Source of the DNA: Bacillota bacterium
GTDB taxonomy: Bacteria; Bacillota; Clostridia; Lachnospirales; Lachnospiraceae
Direction of reading: 5' to 3'
Assembly (NCBI GenBank): GCA_023392535.1
Contig: JAEVYY010000024.1
Coordinates: 124,001-188,000, forward strand
DNA length: 64,000 nucleotides
In this document: positions 15,966 to 24,486 of the stretch, piece by piece
How positions within the stretch are numbered: the first letter of the stretch is position 1
Layout of the letters: each line of letters opens with the position of its first letter
Notes under the pieces: generated by a model
Told to the model about the DNA's origin: nothing
Databases searched by the model: none
The model's input: only the letters and a program-made list of their open reading frames with translations
Position numbers and translations under genes: made by a program

Positions 15966-17117
15966 TTATTCTACAAATGATACTTTCGTATTGGATAGCT
16001 TTAAATCAGCTGTTGTTGTATCTTCTGTAGAATTGTTGATTTTAACTTCACCAGATGCTAATTTCGCATAAAGTGCATCGTAATCTTCTTGTGTAAACTT
16101 GTCAAATTTGGAGGTATCCATCGGAAGACCAACACCATCATTTTCTGCGGTAAAGGTAGTAGTGGCTCCGCCTGGGAATGTTCCGTCATAATATGCTTTT
16201 ATTCCATCATACACTGCGGTTGATAAAAACTTCATAGCAGATGTAATAACAGTTGCAGATTCTGATGACTGATCAACATCAACTCCGATAACCTTTGCAT
16301 TTGCCTCTTCCGCTGCTGCCATCACCGAGTTTCCAACTGCACCGCCGCATCCAAAGATAACCTCTGTTCCATTTTGATACCAGGAAGCTGCCATAGCCTG
16401 TGCTTCTGGAGTAGCTGCAAATGCCCCTGTGTAATTATACATAACTTGTACATCAGTACCCATTTCAGCTGCCGCTGCATCAGCACCTTGTACAAATCCA
16501 TATCCGAAACGAACTACTGCTGGTACAGCCATACCACCCATAAATCCTAATTTTGTCATGCCATCTTTAACAGCAGCGTATCCTGCTAAGTATCCTGGTT
16601 GATCTTCCTGAAAAAGAATCGCCATTACATTGTCCCCAGTTTTATAGTCTGAGTAATCCGCATTATGAGGCTCTCCATCCAATAAGATAAATGTTACGTC
16701 CGGATATTGTTCCTGAACGGTATAGACTGGCTCTTCAAATAGATATCCTGGGCAGACTACTAATTTTGCACCACCTTCTACTGCAAGACCAATTGTTTCA
16801 ATGTAAGAATCTGTTGTTCCTTCTTGTGGCTGGTAATATTTATAAGTTTTCGCATTCTCATCGGCATATTTTTTCAAGCCTTCCCATGCACCCTGGTTAA
16901 ACGATTTATCGTCAATTGTCCCTAAATCTGTTACAAGTGCCAGTTCATAACCATCAGCAGAATTTTCTGTGGATTCTACAGTCTCTGCGTATGAAGTTTC
17001 TGCCGTTGTTTCAGCTGGTGCAGTTTCTGTTGCTGCTTTTTCTTTATTGCCGCATCCTGCTAACATAGTTGCTACCATTGCAACACTCAATAATACACTG
17101 AATACCTTTCTCTTCAT
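15966..17117 (-). CDS. BmpA-family nucleoside-binding lipoprotein
   Basis: Substrate-binding lipoprotein of the nucleoside importer, 383 aa. The lipobox is LAGC with the acylated cysteine at residue 22 (MVATMLAGCGNK), followed by a Thr/Glu/Ala-rich linker. The mature domain carries BMP-family signatures: ALVTDLGTIDDKSFNQGAWEGL, then 'FLGGMAVPAVVRFGYGFVQG'-like (LGFMGGMAVPAVVRFGYGF) and VIFGCGGAVGNSVMAAA. First gene of a five-gene operon; the promoter at 17195-17223 overlaps the pnp stop region. Confidence 0.92.
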   Translation of the reverse strand: MKRKVFSVLLSVAMVATMLAGCGNKEKAATETAPAETTAETSYAETVESTENSADGYELALVTDLGTIDDKSFNQGAWEGLKKYADENAKTYKYYQPQEGTTDSYIETIGLAVEGGAKLVVCPGYLFEEPVYTVQEQYPDVTFILLDGEPHNADYSDYKTGDNVMAILFQEDQPGYLAGYAAVKDGMTKLGFMGGMAVPAVVRFGYGFVQGADAAAAEMGTDVQVMYNYTGAFAATPEAQAMAASWYQNGTEVIFGCGGAVGNSVMAAAEEANAKVIGVDVDQSSESATVITSAMKFLSTAVYDGIKAYYDGTFPGGATTTFTAENDGVGLPMDTSKFDKFTQEDYDALYAKLASGEVKINNSTEDTTTADLKLSNTKVSFVE

Positions 17118-17194
17118 AAAATATCTCTCCTCCTATTAAAGTTTACATTTAACACGCATAACCTATTCCATATGCTAATGTTCTATTTGAAAAA

Positions 17195-17223
17195 ATGATA
17201 TCATAATCCTACCTTTTTTTCAA
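17195..17223 (-). promoter_or_regulatory. Predicted promoter of the bmp-nucleoside transporter operon
   Basis: Minus strand TTGAAA (17223-17218) and TATCAT (17200-17195) with a 17-bp spacer. It overlaps the last codons of pnp, so the transporter operon can be transcribed apart from pnp. Confidence 0.5.
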
Positions 17224-18059
17224 CTAATTAGTTCATTTTTGAATGCAGCTATTGATTCTGTTACCAGTTTTTTAAAAATTGGCGCTGACTCATTTGCAGC
17301 CTGCTGTACTTCCTCATGTGTTAAAGGCTGCTCTGTCATACCTGCGGCCAGATTACAGACACAGGAAATTCCACAAGTTCGCATCCCCATATGATTGGCG
17401 ACAATTGCTTCTACAACCGTACTCATTCCTACTGCGTCTGCACCGAGTGTCCTTAACATCGCAATTTCTGCCGGTGATTCATAGGAAGGACCTGTTAATT
17501 GCACATACACACCAACTTGTAAGTCAATCTGATTTTCTTTTGCTTTTTGTAAAATCAATTCCTGCAATTTCGCATCATATACATGACTCATATCAGGAAA
17601 CCTAGTTCCAAGTTCATCAATATTTTTGCCTACCAAAGGGTTTGGTACAAAACAGGATATTTGATCTTGGATCAACATCAAAGTCCCTGCATGGAAATCA
17701 GTGTTGATACCACCAGAAGCATTCGTCAAAAATAGTATTTCAGCTCCCATCATATGCATTAATCTTGTTGGCAGTACCACATCCGAAATCGGATAACCTT
17801 CGTAATAATGAATTCTTCCCTTCATACAGACTACCGGTACCCCGCATACATAACCAAATATAAATTTGCCAGCATGTCCTGGAACTGTTGACACAGGAAA
17901 ATCCTTGATTCTACAAAACTCTAATTCTGCCACAACTTGAATGTCATCCGCATAATCTCCAAGCCCTGAACCCAGTACAATTGCGACTTTCGGTATGAAA
18001 TCAATTTTTTCCCTTACGCTTTGTAAACAACTACCTAATTTCTCAGATACATCACTCAT
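17220..18059 (-). CDS. Purine nucleoside phosphorylase (trimeric type)
   Basis: Cleaves purine nucleosides with phosphate to free base and ribose-1-phosphate. At 279 aa it has the trimeric PNP layout: VAIVLGSGLGDYADDI (phosphate loop), VPGHAGKFIFG, MKGRIHYYEGY, LTNASGGI and DAVGMSTVVEAIVANHMGM (base and ribose site). Trimeric PNPs prefer inosine and guanosine, which suits the imported nucleosides and the neighbouring base permease. AGAGGAGG precedes the ATG. It has its own predicted promoter and about 100 bases separate it from the transporter operon. Confidence 0.92.
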   Translation of the reverse strand: MSDVSEKLGSCLQSVREKIDFIPKVAIVLGSGLGDYADDIQVVAELEFCRIKDFPVSTVPGHAGKFIFGYVCGVPVVCMKGRIHYYEGYPISDVVLPTRLMHMMGAEILFLTNASGGINTDFHAGTLMLIQDQISCFVPNPLVGKNIDELGTRFPDMSHVYDAKLQELILQKAKENQIDLQVGVYVQLTGPSYESPAEIAMLRTLGADAVGMSTVVEAIVANHMGMRTCGISCVCNLAAGMTEQPLTHEEVQQAANESAPIFKKLVTESIAAFKNELIS

Positions 18060-18110
18060 AGAATTCCTCCTCTTATTTAGATATCTTCTAAATTATCATA
18101 ACTTCCTCTC

Positions 18111-18139
18111 ATTATAAACAAGAATACCGTAAATGCAAA
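18111..18139 (-). promoter_or_regulatory. Predicted promoter of the purine nucleoside phosphorylase gene
   Basis: Minus strand TTTGCA (18139-18134) and consensus TATAAT (18116-18111) with a 17-bp spacer. The -35 element lies inside the terminator hairpin 18120-18160. Confidence 0.5.
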
Positions 18140-18160
18140 TTTTACATTTACGGTATTCTT
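18120..18160 (-). terminator. Strong hairpin between spoIVA and pnp
   Basis: A perfect 16-bp stem (AAGAATACCGTAAATG and CATTTACGGTATTCTT) with a 9-base loop. The minus-strand 3' flank is TTGTTTAT. It is the likely spoIVA terminator, although it lies about 130 bases past the stop codon. Confidence 0.6.
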
Positions 18161-18291
18161 TGAAACGTGTTAACCAAACACTCATCAAAACCCGACAAAT
18201 ATTTTATCAGATTTTCAGATACATTATATACAATGTATCCCAAGTTGTCATTACTTTTTTACAAGTGTTAACACTTTGTTTATATTTTATT

Positions 18292-19773
18292 CTATATGAT
18301 AATGCAGACCATACCTCCATTACTGTCATTTACTATTTTTTGCATAGTCTCTTGTAATTTTAGCTGACTCTCTTCTCCAATTAGGGAAACTTTATTTGAA
18401 ATTCCGTCATTCACTAATTGTTCAATTGTTTTTCCAAATATATTAGTTGCCCATATTCCTTTGTCTTCTGCATTTGCATCCGTTATATACTGAATTAAAT
18501 CTTCTGCCTGCTCCTGTGTTCCTACGATAGGTGCAATCTCTGTTTCTATATTGGCACGAATCATATGAATTGACGGACTTTCTGCTTTGATTTTTACACC
18601 GTATTTATTTCCATGCTTAATAACCTCTGGTTTATCAAGCGTTATTTCATCACGGTTTGGAGTTACCACTCCATATCCTTTACATCTTACAGATTCCACT
18701 GCATTTGATACTTTTGCATATTCCTTTTTCATTTTTGCAAATTCCTGTAATAGATGAATCAATTGGTATTCACTGGTAATTTCATCTCCAATTAATTCAC
18801 TGATCATCTCATAATAATAGGAATCATCTACATCAAGATTGATTTTAACACTTCCGTCCGACATTTGAACTTGATCAATTTTACTTTTTTTTATGTAGTC
18901 ACTTTCTAGATCAAAAGGTGATTCTAATAAATCTCTCATCGTATTGACATCAAGAATAGAATCTTTAATTTTATCTACAATATCCACTTTCATCTTATGT
19001 GTCATCGGCAGCATTTCTACCCACTTAGGCATATAGAATTCTATTGTTGATACTGGAAATTCATACAATACTCTCTCCAATATATTTTGTATATCTTCCT
19101 TTTTTAATTGCTCACAATTTATTGTCATCACCGGAACATGATATTTGTTCTGCATATCCCTTGCGATTTCCTGTGCCTCTTCTCCATATGGTCTGGAACT
19201 ATTTACCAATACGATAAAAGGTTTCTGCAGTCTCTTTAATTCTAAGATTGCTTTTTCTTCAGGCTGCACATAATTTCCTCTTGATATATCTCCAAAACTT
19301 CCATCTGTGGTTATGACGATTCCAATCGTAGAATGATCCGTGATTACTTTTTGTGTACCTATTTCTGCTGCTTGCGTAAAAGGAATCTCTGCTTCAAACC
19401 ATGGTGTTTTAACCATACGTTCCATATTATCTTCGGTATGTCCGGTTGCTCCTTCTACCATAAAGCCAACACAATCAACAAGACGGAACTTTACGTCAAT
19501 ATCCCCTTTTATTTTAACGGACGCTGCTTCTTTTGGAATAAATTTAGGCTCGGTCGTTGTAATTGTCCTTCCGCCTGATGATTGTGGCAACTCATCCTGT
19601 GCTCTGCTCTTTTCATGTTCATCTGTCATGAACGGCAATACCATAATATCCATAAAACGTTTGATAAATGTTGATTTTCCGGTTCTGACAGGTCCTACAA
19701 TTCCTAGATAGATTTCTCCTCCGGTTCGACTCTGAATATCTTTGTATAGATTAAATTCTTTACTCGCTTCCAT
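18292..19773 (-). CDS. spoIVA: Stage IV sporulation protein A
   Basis: ATPase that polymerises on the forespore outer membrane and forms the basement layer of the spore coat. The N-terminus has the diagnostic GGEIYLGIVGPVRTGKSTF with Walker A G-P-V-R-T-G-K-S (residues 27-34 from the chosen start), then the SGGRTITTTEPKFIP and LVDCVGFMVEGA segments of the SpoIVA GTPase-like domain. The remaining 250 residues match the SpoIVA middle and C-terminal domains. Length 493 is typical. I choose the ATG at 19773 by homology (MEASKEFNLYKDI); a start at 19794 with AAGGA is also possible. Confidence 0.95.
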   Translation of the reverse strand: MEASKEFNLYKDIQSRTGGEIYLGIVGPVRTGKSTFIKRFMDIMVLPFMTDEHEKSRAQDELPQSSGGRTITTTEPKFIPKEAASVKIKGDIDVKFRLVDCVGFMVEGATGHTEDNMERMVKTPWFEAEIPFTQAAEIGTQKVITDHSTIGIVITTDGSFGDISRGNYVQPEEKAILELKRLQKPFIVLVNSSRPYGEEAQEIARDMQNKYHVPVMTINCEQLKKEDIQNILERVLYEFPVSTIEFYMPKWVEMLPMTHKMKVDIVDKIKDSILDVNTMRDLLESPFDLESDYIKKSKIDQVQMSDGSVKINLDVDDSYYYEMISELIGDEITSEYQLIHLLQEFAKMKKEYAKVSNAVESVRCKGYGVVTPNRDEITLDKPEVIKHGNKYGVKIKAESPSIHMIRANIETEIAPIVGTQEQAEDLIQYITDANAEDKGIWATNIFGKTIEQLVNDGISNKVSLIGEESQLKLQETMQKIVNDSNGGMVCIII

Positions 19774-19850
19774 GTATGAAGTACCCCCTGGCATTTTCTT
19801 CCTTACATCACAAATATTTTAGCGATGCGGACATAGCTAACTGTTTTTAC

Positions 19851-19878
19851 AGTATATGCGCCTTTGTTTATAAAATAT
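19851..19878 (-). promoter_or_regulatory. Candidate sigma-E promoter of spoIVA
   Basis: Minus strand ATATTT (19878-19873), a 14-bp spacer, then CATATACT (19858-19851), close to the sigma-E pattern ATAtTt-N14-CATAcAnT. spoIVA is a sigma-E gene in Bacillus. It lies about 80 bases before the start codon. Confidence 0.5.
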
Positions 19879-19883
19879 TACAG

Positions 19884-19912
19884 TTGCCTGACAAAAAGGT
19901 ATTCGCTATACT
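19884..19912 (+). promoter_or_regulatory. Predicted promoter of the phosphodiester glycosidase-like gene
   Basis: TTGCCT and TATACT separated by 17 bp on the plus strand, about 50 bases before the ATG at 19961. It diverges from the spoIVA promoter region. Confidence 0.5.
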
Positions 19913-19960
19913 GTATTCATACATAGAAGCAATATATTATGTGGAAAGGAAGATTTAATT

Positions 19961-21004
19961 ATGAATCCCAAAGTCTCATTGCCCCATACTAGAAGGCGAT
20001 CTGCGACACCTAAAAGAAAATATAAGAAAAGTAAGCCCCTTCTTTCCCTATTCCTAATTGCAATAACTTGTCTTTTCTTATTTCTTATTTTCTTTTTTGG
20101 CACGACATCCATTATCTGCCTGGGTCCTTCTGTCGCTGCAAGAGACCAATTTGTCAATACCGTTATGGAAACCAGTGCTGCTAAATTTCTAGCACGTATT
20201 TACTTTAGTGATGAGCAGATTGACCATATTATTTCTGCTAATACGGCACGCATCAGTGATATCATCACAGATGTGGATCATATTACATTAGCGGATGAGA
20301 ATGAAACGTTTGATCTTGATACCTTAACTGTTGAAGATGTAAAGGGTCCCACTTTTGTTGGTAAAATGATGATCGTGAATGACCCCTCCAGACTTTATGT
20401 CGCTACTGTACCTAACTTTAGTCAAAGTTCTTCCGGTCTGCTGTTAAATGATATGATCTCACAAAACGGTGCAGTCGCAGGTATCAACGGTGGTGCATTT
20501 GATGATCCTGGTGGTGTTGGAAAAGGTGGCGTTCCTCTTGGTGTTGTTATTCAAAATGGAGCAATCACCTGCAATACCACACCGGATCTTGCTGATGTAG
20601 TGATTGGTTTTGATGCAGATCACAAATTGATAGTTGGTAAAATGACTGCTTCACAGGCGCTAAGCAACGGAATGCAGGAGGGGGTATCATTTGGTCCTGC
20701 ACTTGTCATCAATGGAGAGCGTGTTCCTATTACCGGTTCTGGTGGCGGTCTTAATCCACGCACTGCAATCGGACAACGTCAGGATGGAGCAGTTCTTCTA
20801 CTCGTTATTGATGGACGGCAGGCCCAGAGCCTTGGTGCATCTTTTAAGGATGTTGCTGATGTCATGCTAGACTACGGTGCAGTGAATGCAGGCAATCTCG
20901 ATGGAGGATCCTCCTCTATGATGATCTTGAATAATGAAATATTAAATAACCGCTCTAATTTAATCGGACCCCGAAAGATTCCTACCGCATTCCTAGTTCG
21001 GTAA
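19961..21004 (+). CDS. Membrane-anchored phosphodiester glycosidase-family protein (NAGPA domain)
   Basis: 347 residues: a basic cytoplasmic N-terminus (RRRSATPKRKYKKSK), one membrane helix (about 27-52), then an extracellular domain. That domain matches the NAGPA/DUF2233 family: AGINGGAFDDPGG, FGPALVINGE, NPRTAIGQRQDGAVLLLVIDGRQ and GAVNAGNLDGGSSSMM. Family members act on sugar-phosphate diesters in exopolysaccharide or wall polymers; this substrate is unknown. GGAAAGGAAG precedes the start. The next gene, 41 bases on, encodes a similarly anchored protein and is probably cotranscribed. Confidence 0.85.
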   Translation: MNPKVSLPHTRRRSATPKRKYKKSKPLLSLFLIAITCLFLFLIFFFGTTSIICLGPSVAARDQFVNTVMETSAAKFLARIYFSDEQIDHIISANTARISDIITDVDHITLADENETFDLDTLTVEDVKGPTFVGKMMIVNDPSRLYVATVPNFSQSSSGLLLNDMISQNGAVAGINGGAFDDPGGVGKGGVPLGVVIQNGAITCNTTPDLADVVIGFDADHKLIVGKMTASQALSNGMQEGVSFGPALVINGERVPITGSGGGLNPRTAIGQRQDGAVLLLVIDGRQAQSLGASFKDVADVMLDYGAVNAGNLDGGSSSMMILNNEILNNRSNLIGPRKIPTAFLVR

Positions 21005-21045
21005 CGTTTATTAGCACCATACAAAAGAGATAGACAGGAGCTTAA

Positions 21046-22200
21046 ATGATAAAGACTTCATATAAAACTTCACTAAAACACCGCCGCCACAGAAACTACA
21101 ATAAGAGAAAACCAGTACCTGTAACACGAACAAACCGTCACCGCAAAAGCAAGTGCAGTCATTTTATAAGAAATTTAGCCGTGTTTATTGGTATTGTTCT
21201 CTTCATGATCTGTATATTCTTTGTTAAATTCTGGCAATATCTTGCAGAATATCAAGAAACACTACCTTCTATGCTAGGGGACGAGATCTTGGCAGCTTAT
21301 CAGGAATGTGATACAACTACCATTAAAAAATATGCAAATAACCTGCCACCCACATTATCGGATGACCTCACACTCCACTCATACTTAACCCAAATTATTG
21401 GTACAAAAGACTTGTATTACTATGAGAATACTACCGAAAATAATAGAATTAACATCGTTTACACCTTTTGCAAAAACAACCAGAAATTTGCTGATCTGAC
21501 AGTTACTAAAACCGGCGAAAATAGTAAGCATGGATTTCCTCTCTATAAGATTACTTCTCTAATGCAATATCCGCTTACTTATTATACTTTGATACAAAAT
21601 CCGGGCACCACTATTTATGCCCAAAATACACCTATTGATGTATCTTATCAAACGGATCGAGAAATACTGGCATCTTGTTTCGATCAAATCGGAGCCGCCC
21701 CCTTTTACAAAACGACTTACCACATTCCTGATTATTTTCTTTCTATGGATTTAACAGTCGTAGATTCCGCCAGAAATGCTTGTGAATTAATCTGGAATAA
21801 AGACCATACATCTGCTACAACTGCGTTTTTAACTGATGATATCCGGAAAGGAGAAATTACCATATTTTCTGAAACTGTTGCAAAAACATATGCCATTTTT
21901 GCGACGATTAAATATACAGATAAAAATTCTCTTCTTTCCTATCTTTATAAAGATACTGCCTTTTACAAAGCAATCCGTGCCTATGATAACGACTGGGGAA
22001 TCACTAAAACATCAGACCATTTTGATACTGTATCCAGTTCAAATATTATAAAATACTCAGATACCGAATATTCCTGCGATGTATCTTTAGACTATTATGT
22101 TTCACAAGGCAATACCGAAAAAAAATATCCACTACACATAACTTGCTATATTACCTATCAGAATGGAAAGCCTCAAATAGTAAATCTAGAAGTGCATTAA
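21046..22200 (+). CDS. Unknown protein with basic N-terminus and one membrane helix
   Basis: 384 residues. Residues 1-41 are strikingly basic (KHRRHRNYNKRKPVPV, then NRHRKSK). One membrane helix follows (about 42-64), and the remaining 320 residues should be outside the cell and are rich in Tyr, Thr and Asp. I recognise no enzymatic motif; the alternating hydrophobic pattern suggests beta-rich repeats, perhaps an NTF2-like or similar binding module. An AGGAG site precedes the ATG. The topology mirrors that of the preceding gene, so the two products may act together at the cell surface. Confidence 0.7.
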   Translation: MIKTSYKTSLKHRRHRNYNKRKPVPVTRTNRHRKSKCSHFIRNLAVFIGIVLFMICIFFVKFWQYLAEYQETLPSMLGDEILAAYQECDTTTIKKYANNLPPTLSDDLTLHSYLTQIIGTKDLYYYENTTENNRINIVYTFCKNNQKFADLTVTKTGENSKHGFPLYKITSLMQYPLTYYTLIQNPGTTIYAQNTPIDVSYQTDREILASCFDQIGAAPFYKTTYHIPDYFLSMDLTVVDSARNACELIWNKDHTSATTAFLTDDIRKGEITIFSETVAKTYAIFATIKYTDKNSLLSYLYKDTAFYKAIRAYDNDWGITKTSDHFDTVSSSNIIKYSDTEYSCDVSLDYYVSQGNTEKKYPLHITCYITYQNGKPQIVNLEVH

Positions 22201-22208
22201 GAAAAAGA

Positions 22209-22242
22209 AAAGTAAGGATTCCTTTATGGGAATCTTTGCTTT
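22209..22242. terminator. Bidirectional hairpin between convergent genes
   Basis: A 14-bp stem with two wobble pairs (AAAGTAAGGATTCC and GGAATCTTTGCTTT), loop TTTATG. On the minus strand it is followed by TTTTCTTTTTC, a good U-tract for the zinc operon arriving from the right; the plus-strand side is weaker. Confidence 0.65.
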
Positions 22243-22252
22243 CCTGATCTCA

Positions 22253-23683
22253 TTAATTTACTACTGTTTCAACACCCACATCCTCCATTTTATCAACAGA
22301 CATTACTTCAATATAATAAAATTTTCCAGTATTATCGGTATCCTCTCTTAAGATGCCCTTTACTTTAATCCAATCTTTTGCATTTTGAAACCGCGATAAA
22401 TCTTCATCTGCATATATTTCAAAGCTGACATATCCCCCTTGACAATAGGGACATGTGGGACCATATCTTCCTATAAAAAGGTACGGTGCAAATTCATCTA
22501 TATAATATCCCTCTATTTCTACACTTTTGCCTTCATACTGTTCAAAATTCATATACCAGTCATTGATTTGCGTTGCATAATATTGATCACCTACCACAAT
22601 GTCAATATTATCAGGATCGAATTTTTTCTTATCTTTTTCCATATCACAGGTATAATCAGCTTTGATATCAGCAAGAGTAAGTTCCTGTACCTGCTCCTGT
22701 TGATCCAAGTTTAAGCTTTCCTGAATCCATTCATCTGAAATAATAGAATTTGAAGTTTCTTTTGCTTCCGTCTGCATCTTTGCATTATTGGTAGCGCTTT
22801 GCGGTCTGCTGCATCCTGTCATTAGAAATATCAAAGAGAAGAAAAACAGTATATAATAAGGTTTTTTTCTTACCTTTTTCAAAGCTTTAAGCAAGCTCAT
22901 CAGAATTAATATACATAAATTTACAACAACAATGCTTGCACCTGCAGGTGTCGAAAAATGATAAGAACCAACTAATCCCAAACAGAAACAGACAACCGAC
23001 AAAATTCCAGAACATATTACAACTCCGCGAAAGCTATTCCATATTTTCATAGAAGTTAAAGATGGAAAAATTATCAGACTCGATATCAACATTGCCCCCA
23101 TCATTCTCATTCCTAACACAATGGTAATCGCTGTTAAAATAGCTATCAACGAATTGTAATAAGAAACATTTACACCTGTAGCAATTGCAAAACTTTCATC
23201 AAATGTGACCATAAATATTTTATGATAACAAAAAAGAAATAGTCCCAATACGACAACAGACAATAATAAACTTAGGGTTACATCTGCTTTATTCATTGCC
23301 AGAATACTTCCAAACATATAACTACAAACATCTGTATTCATCCCTGTTGTTAGAGCTGTTATGATTACACCTAATGCCAATGCAGAAGATGACAGCACAG
23401 CAATTGCCGCATCACTTTTAATGGTTCCATTCTGTGATATTTTCAAAAGAAAAAAAGCTGCAACTATCACAACCGGTATTGAAACCACAAGTGGTGCGAA
23501 TCCAAATGCCATAGCAACTGATAACGCTCCAAATGACACATGGGATAATCCATCACCAATCATGGAATATTGTTTTAGTACTAAGCTGACGCCTAAAAGA
23601 GATGCACATAAGGATACCAGAATACCTACCTCAAAAGCTCTTACGATAAAAGAATAACTATACATTTCCATAATAATTTTCAT
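22253..23683 (-). CDS. Metal ABC transporter permease (ZnuB-like) fused to a lipoprotein-like C-terminal domain
   Basis: The first 265 or so residues are an ABC-3 permease (YSMIGDGLSHVSFGALSVA, NTDVCSYMFGSILA, GMRMMGAMLISSLIIFPSL). After the last permease helix comes KALKKVRKKPYYILFFF and then LIFLMTGCSRP, which looks exactly like a lipoprotein signal with lipobox. About 185 soluble residues follow, with YEGKSVEIEGYYID, GPTCPYCQGGY and WIKVKGILRED, similar to the beta-rich YcgQ/TIGR03943-type repeat. Usual ZnuB proteins are about 270 aa. The start is uncertain: 23683 (MKIIMEMYSY) is chosen, but 23707 is possible and neither has a good ribosome site. Confidence 0.82.
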   Translation of the reverse strand: MKIIMEMYSYSFIVRAFEVGILVSLCASLLGVSLVLKQYSMIGDGLSHVSFGALSVAMAFGFAPLVVSIPVVIVAAFFLLKISQNGTIKSDAAIAVLSSSALALGVIITALTTGMNTDVCSYMFGSILAMNKADVTLSLLLSVVVLGLFLFCYHKIFMVTFDESFAIATGVNVSYYNSLIAILTAITIVLGMRMMGAMLISSLIIFPSLTSMKIWNSFRGVVICSGILSVVCFCLGLVGSYHFSTPAGASIVVVNLCILILMSLLKALKKVRKKPYYILFFFSLIFLMTGCSRPQSATNNAKMQTEAKETSNSIISDEWIQESLNLDQQEQVQELTLADIKADYTCDMEKDKKKFDPDNIDIVVGDQYYATQINDWYMNFEQYEGKSVEIEGYYIDEFAPYLFIGRYGPTCPYCQGGYVSFEIYADEDLSRFQNAKDWIKVKGILREDTDNTGKFYYIEVMSVDKMEDVGVETVVN

Positions 23684-23754
23684 TTTTATACCCATTGCAC
23701 CGCACATCTTTATATCGATGTGTTACTGCCATTCCTTAATCTATTTTCTTTGAA

Positions 23755-24468
23755 TCAGATCCGCTCCGTGAACCTACTGCCATAGACTGAATTCAAATAC
23801 ACTGCGGTACTACCGAAAAAATAATCCTTTTGACTGATATGAAGAATCTTATCCGCTTGCTCTATACTATTCTTTAAATCATGCGATACCATGACAATTG
23901 CCATATTCTCTTCCTCATTCAATTTCTTTAATTGTGCGTATAATTCCAAAGTAGCCATTGGATCAAGCCCGGTTACAGGTTCATCTAAAATCAGCAGTTT
24001 TCTAGCTGCACAAAGCGCTCGGGCAAGGAGCACTCTTTGCTGCTGCCCTCCTGACAGTTCACGAAAAGAATTCTCTTTTAAAGAAAGAATTCCCAATTTT
24101 TCCATATTGAGAAATGCTTCCAATTTATCCGCTTTTTTATAGAAAGGGCGATAACTCATTCTGCTCAAAAGACCTGATAATACGACTTCTGTTACCGTTG
24201 CAGGAAACTCTTTCATTGCATTCGTCTGCTGTGGTAAATATCCAATTTTTCCTTTTTTAATATCCTCCGAATAATAAATTGTTCCACCTATCGGCCTAAT
24301 CAAACCTAACATGCTTTTCACCAGTGTACTCTTTCCAGAGCCATTTTCACCAACGATGCAGATATAGTCTCCTTCACAAACTTTAAAGTTCATATTATGC
24401 AAAACAATCTTATTATCGTACCCCAAATCAGTATTCTGACATTCTAATAATATGTAATGATCCAACAT
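23755..24468 (-). CDS. Zinc/manganese ABC transporter ATP-binding protein
   Basis: Cytoplasmic ATPase of the metal importer, 237 aa. Walker A GENGSGKST, signature LSGGQQQRVLLARAL, Walker B LLILDEPVTGLD and H-loop MVSHD are all intact. The sequence LGYDNKIVLHNMNFKVCEGD is typical of the ZnuC/MntB type. It lies between the genes for the binding lipoprotein (18 bases upstream) and the permease fusion (about 47-70 bases downstream), all on one strand. Confidence 0.92.
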   Translation of the reverse strand: MLDHYILLECQNTDLGYDNKIVLHNMNFKVCEGDYICIVGENGSGKSTLVKSMLGLIRPIGGTIYYSEDIKKGKIGYLPQQTNAMKEFPATVTEVVLSGLLSRMSYRPFYKKADKLEAFLNMEKLGILSLKENSFRELSGGQQQRVLLARALCAARKLLILDEPVTGLDPMATLELYAQLKKLNEEENMAIVMVSHDLKNSIEQADKILHISQKDYFFGSTAVYLNSVYGSRFTERI

Positions 24469-24486
24469 ACCGTATAAATTTCCTTT

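Noticed and set aside
17190..17205. ATGATATCAT palindrome as a pnp terminator
   Set aside because: A self-complementary 10-mer leaves no loop, and it coincides with a good -10 element.
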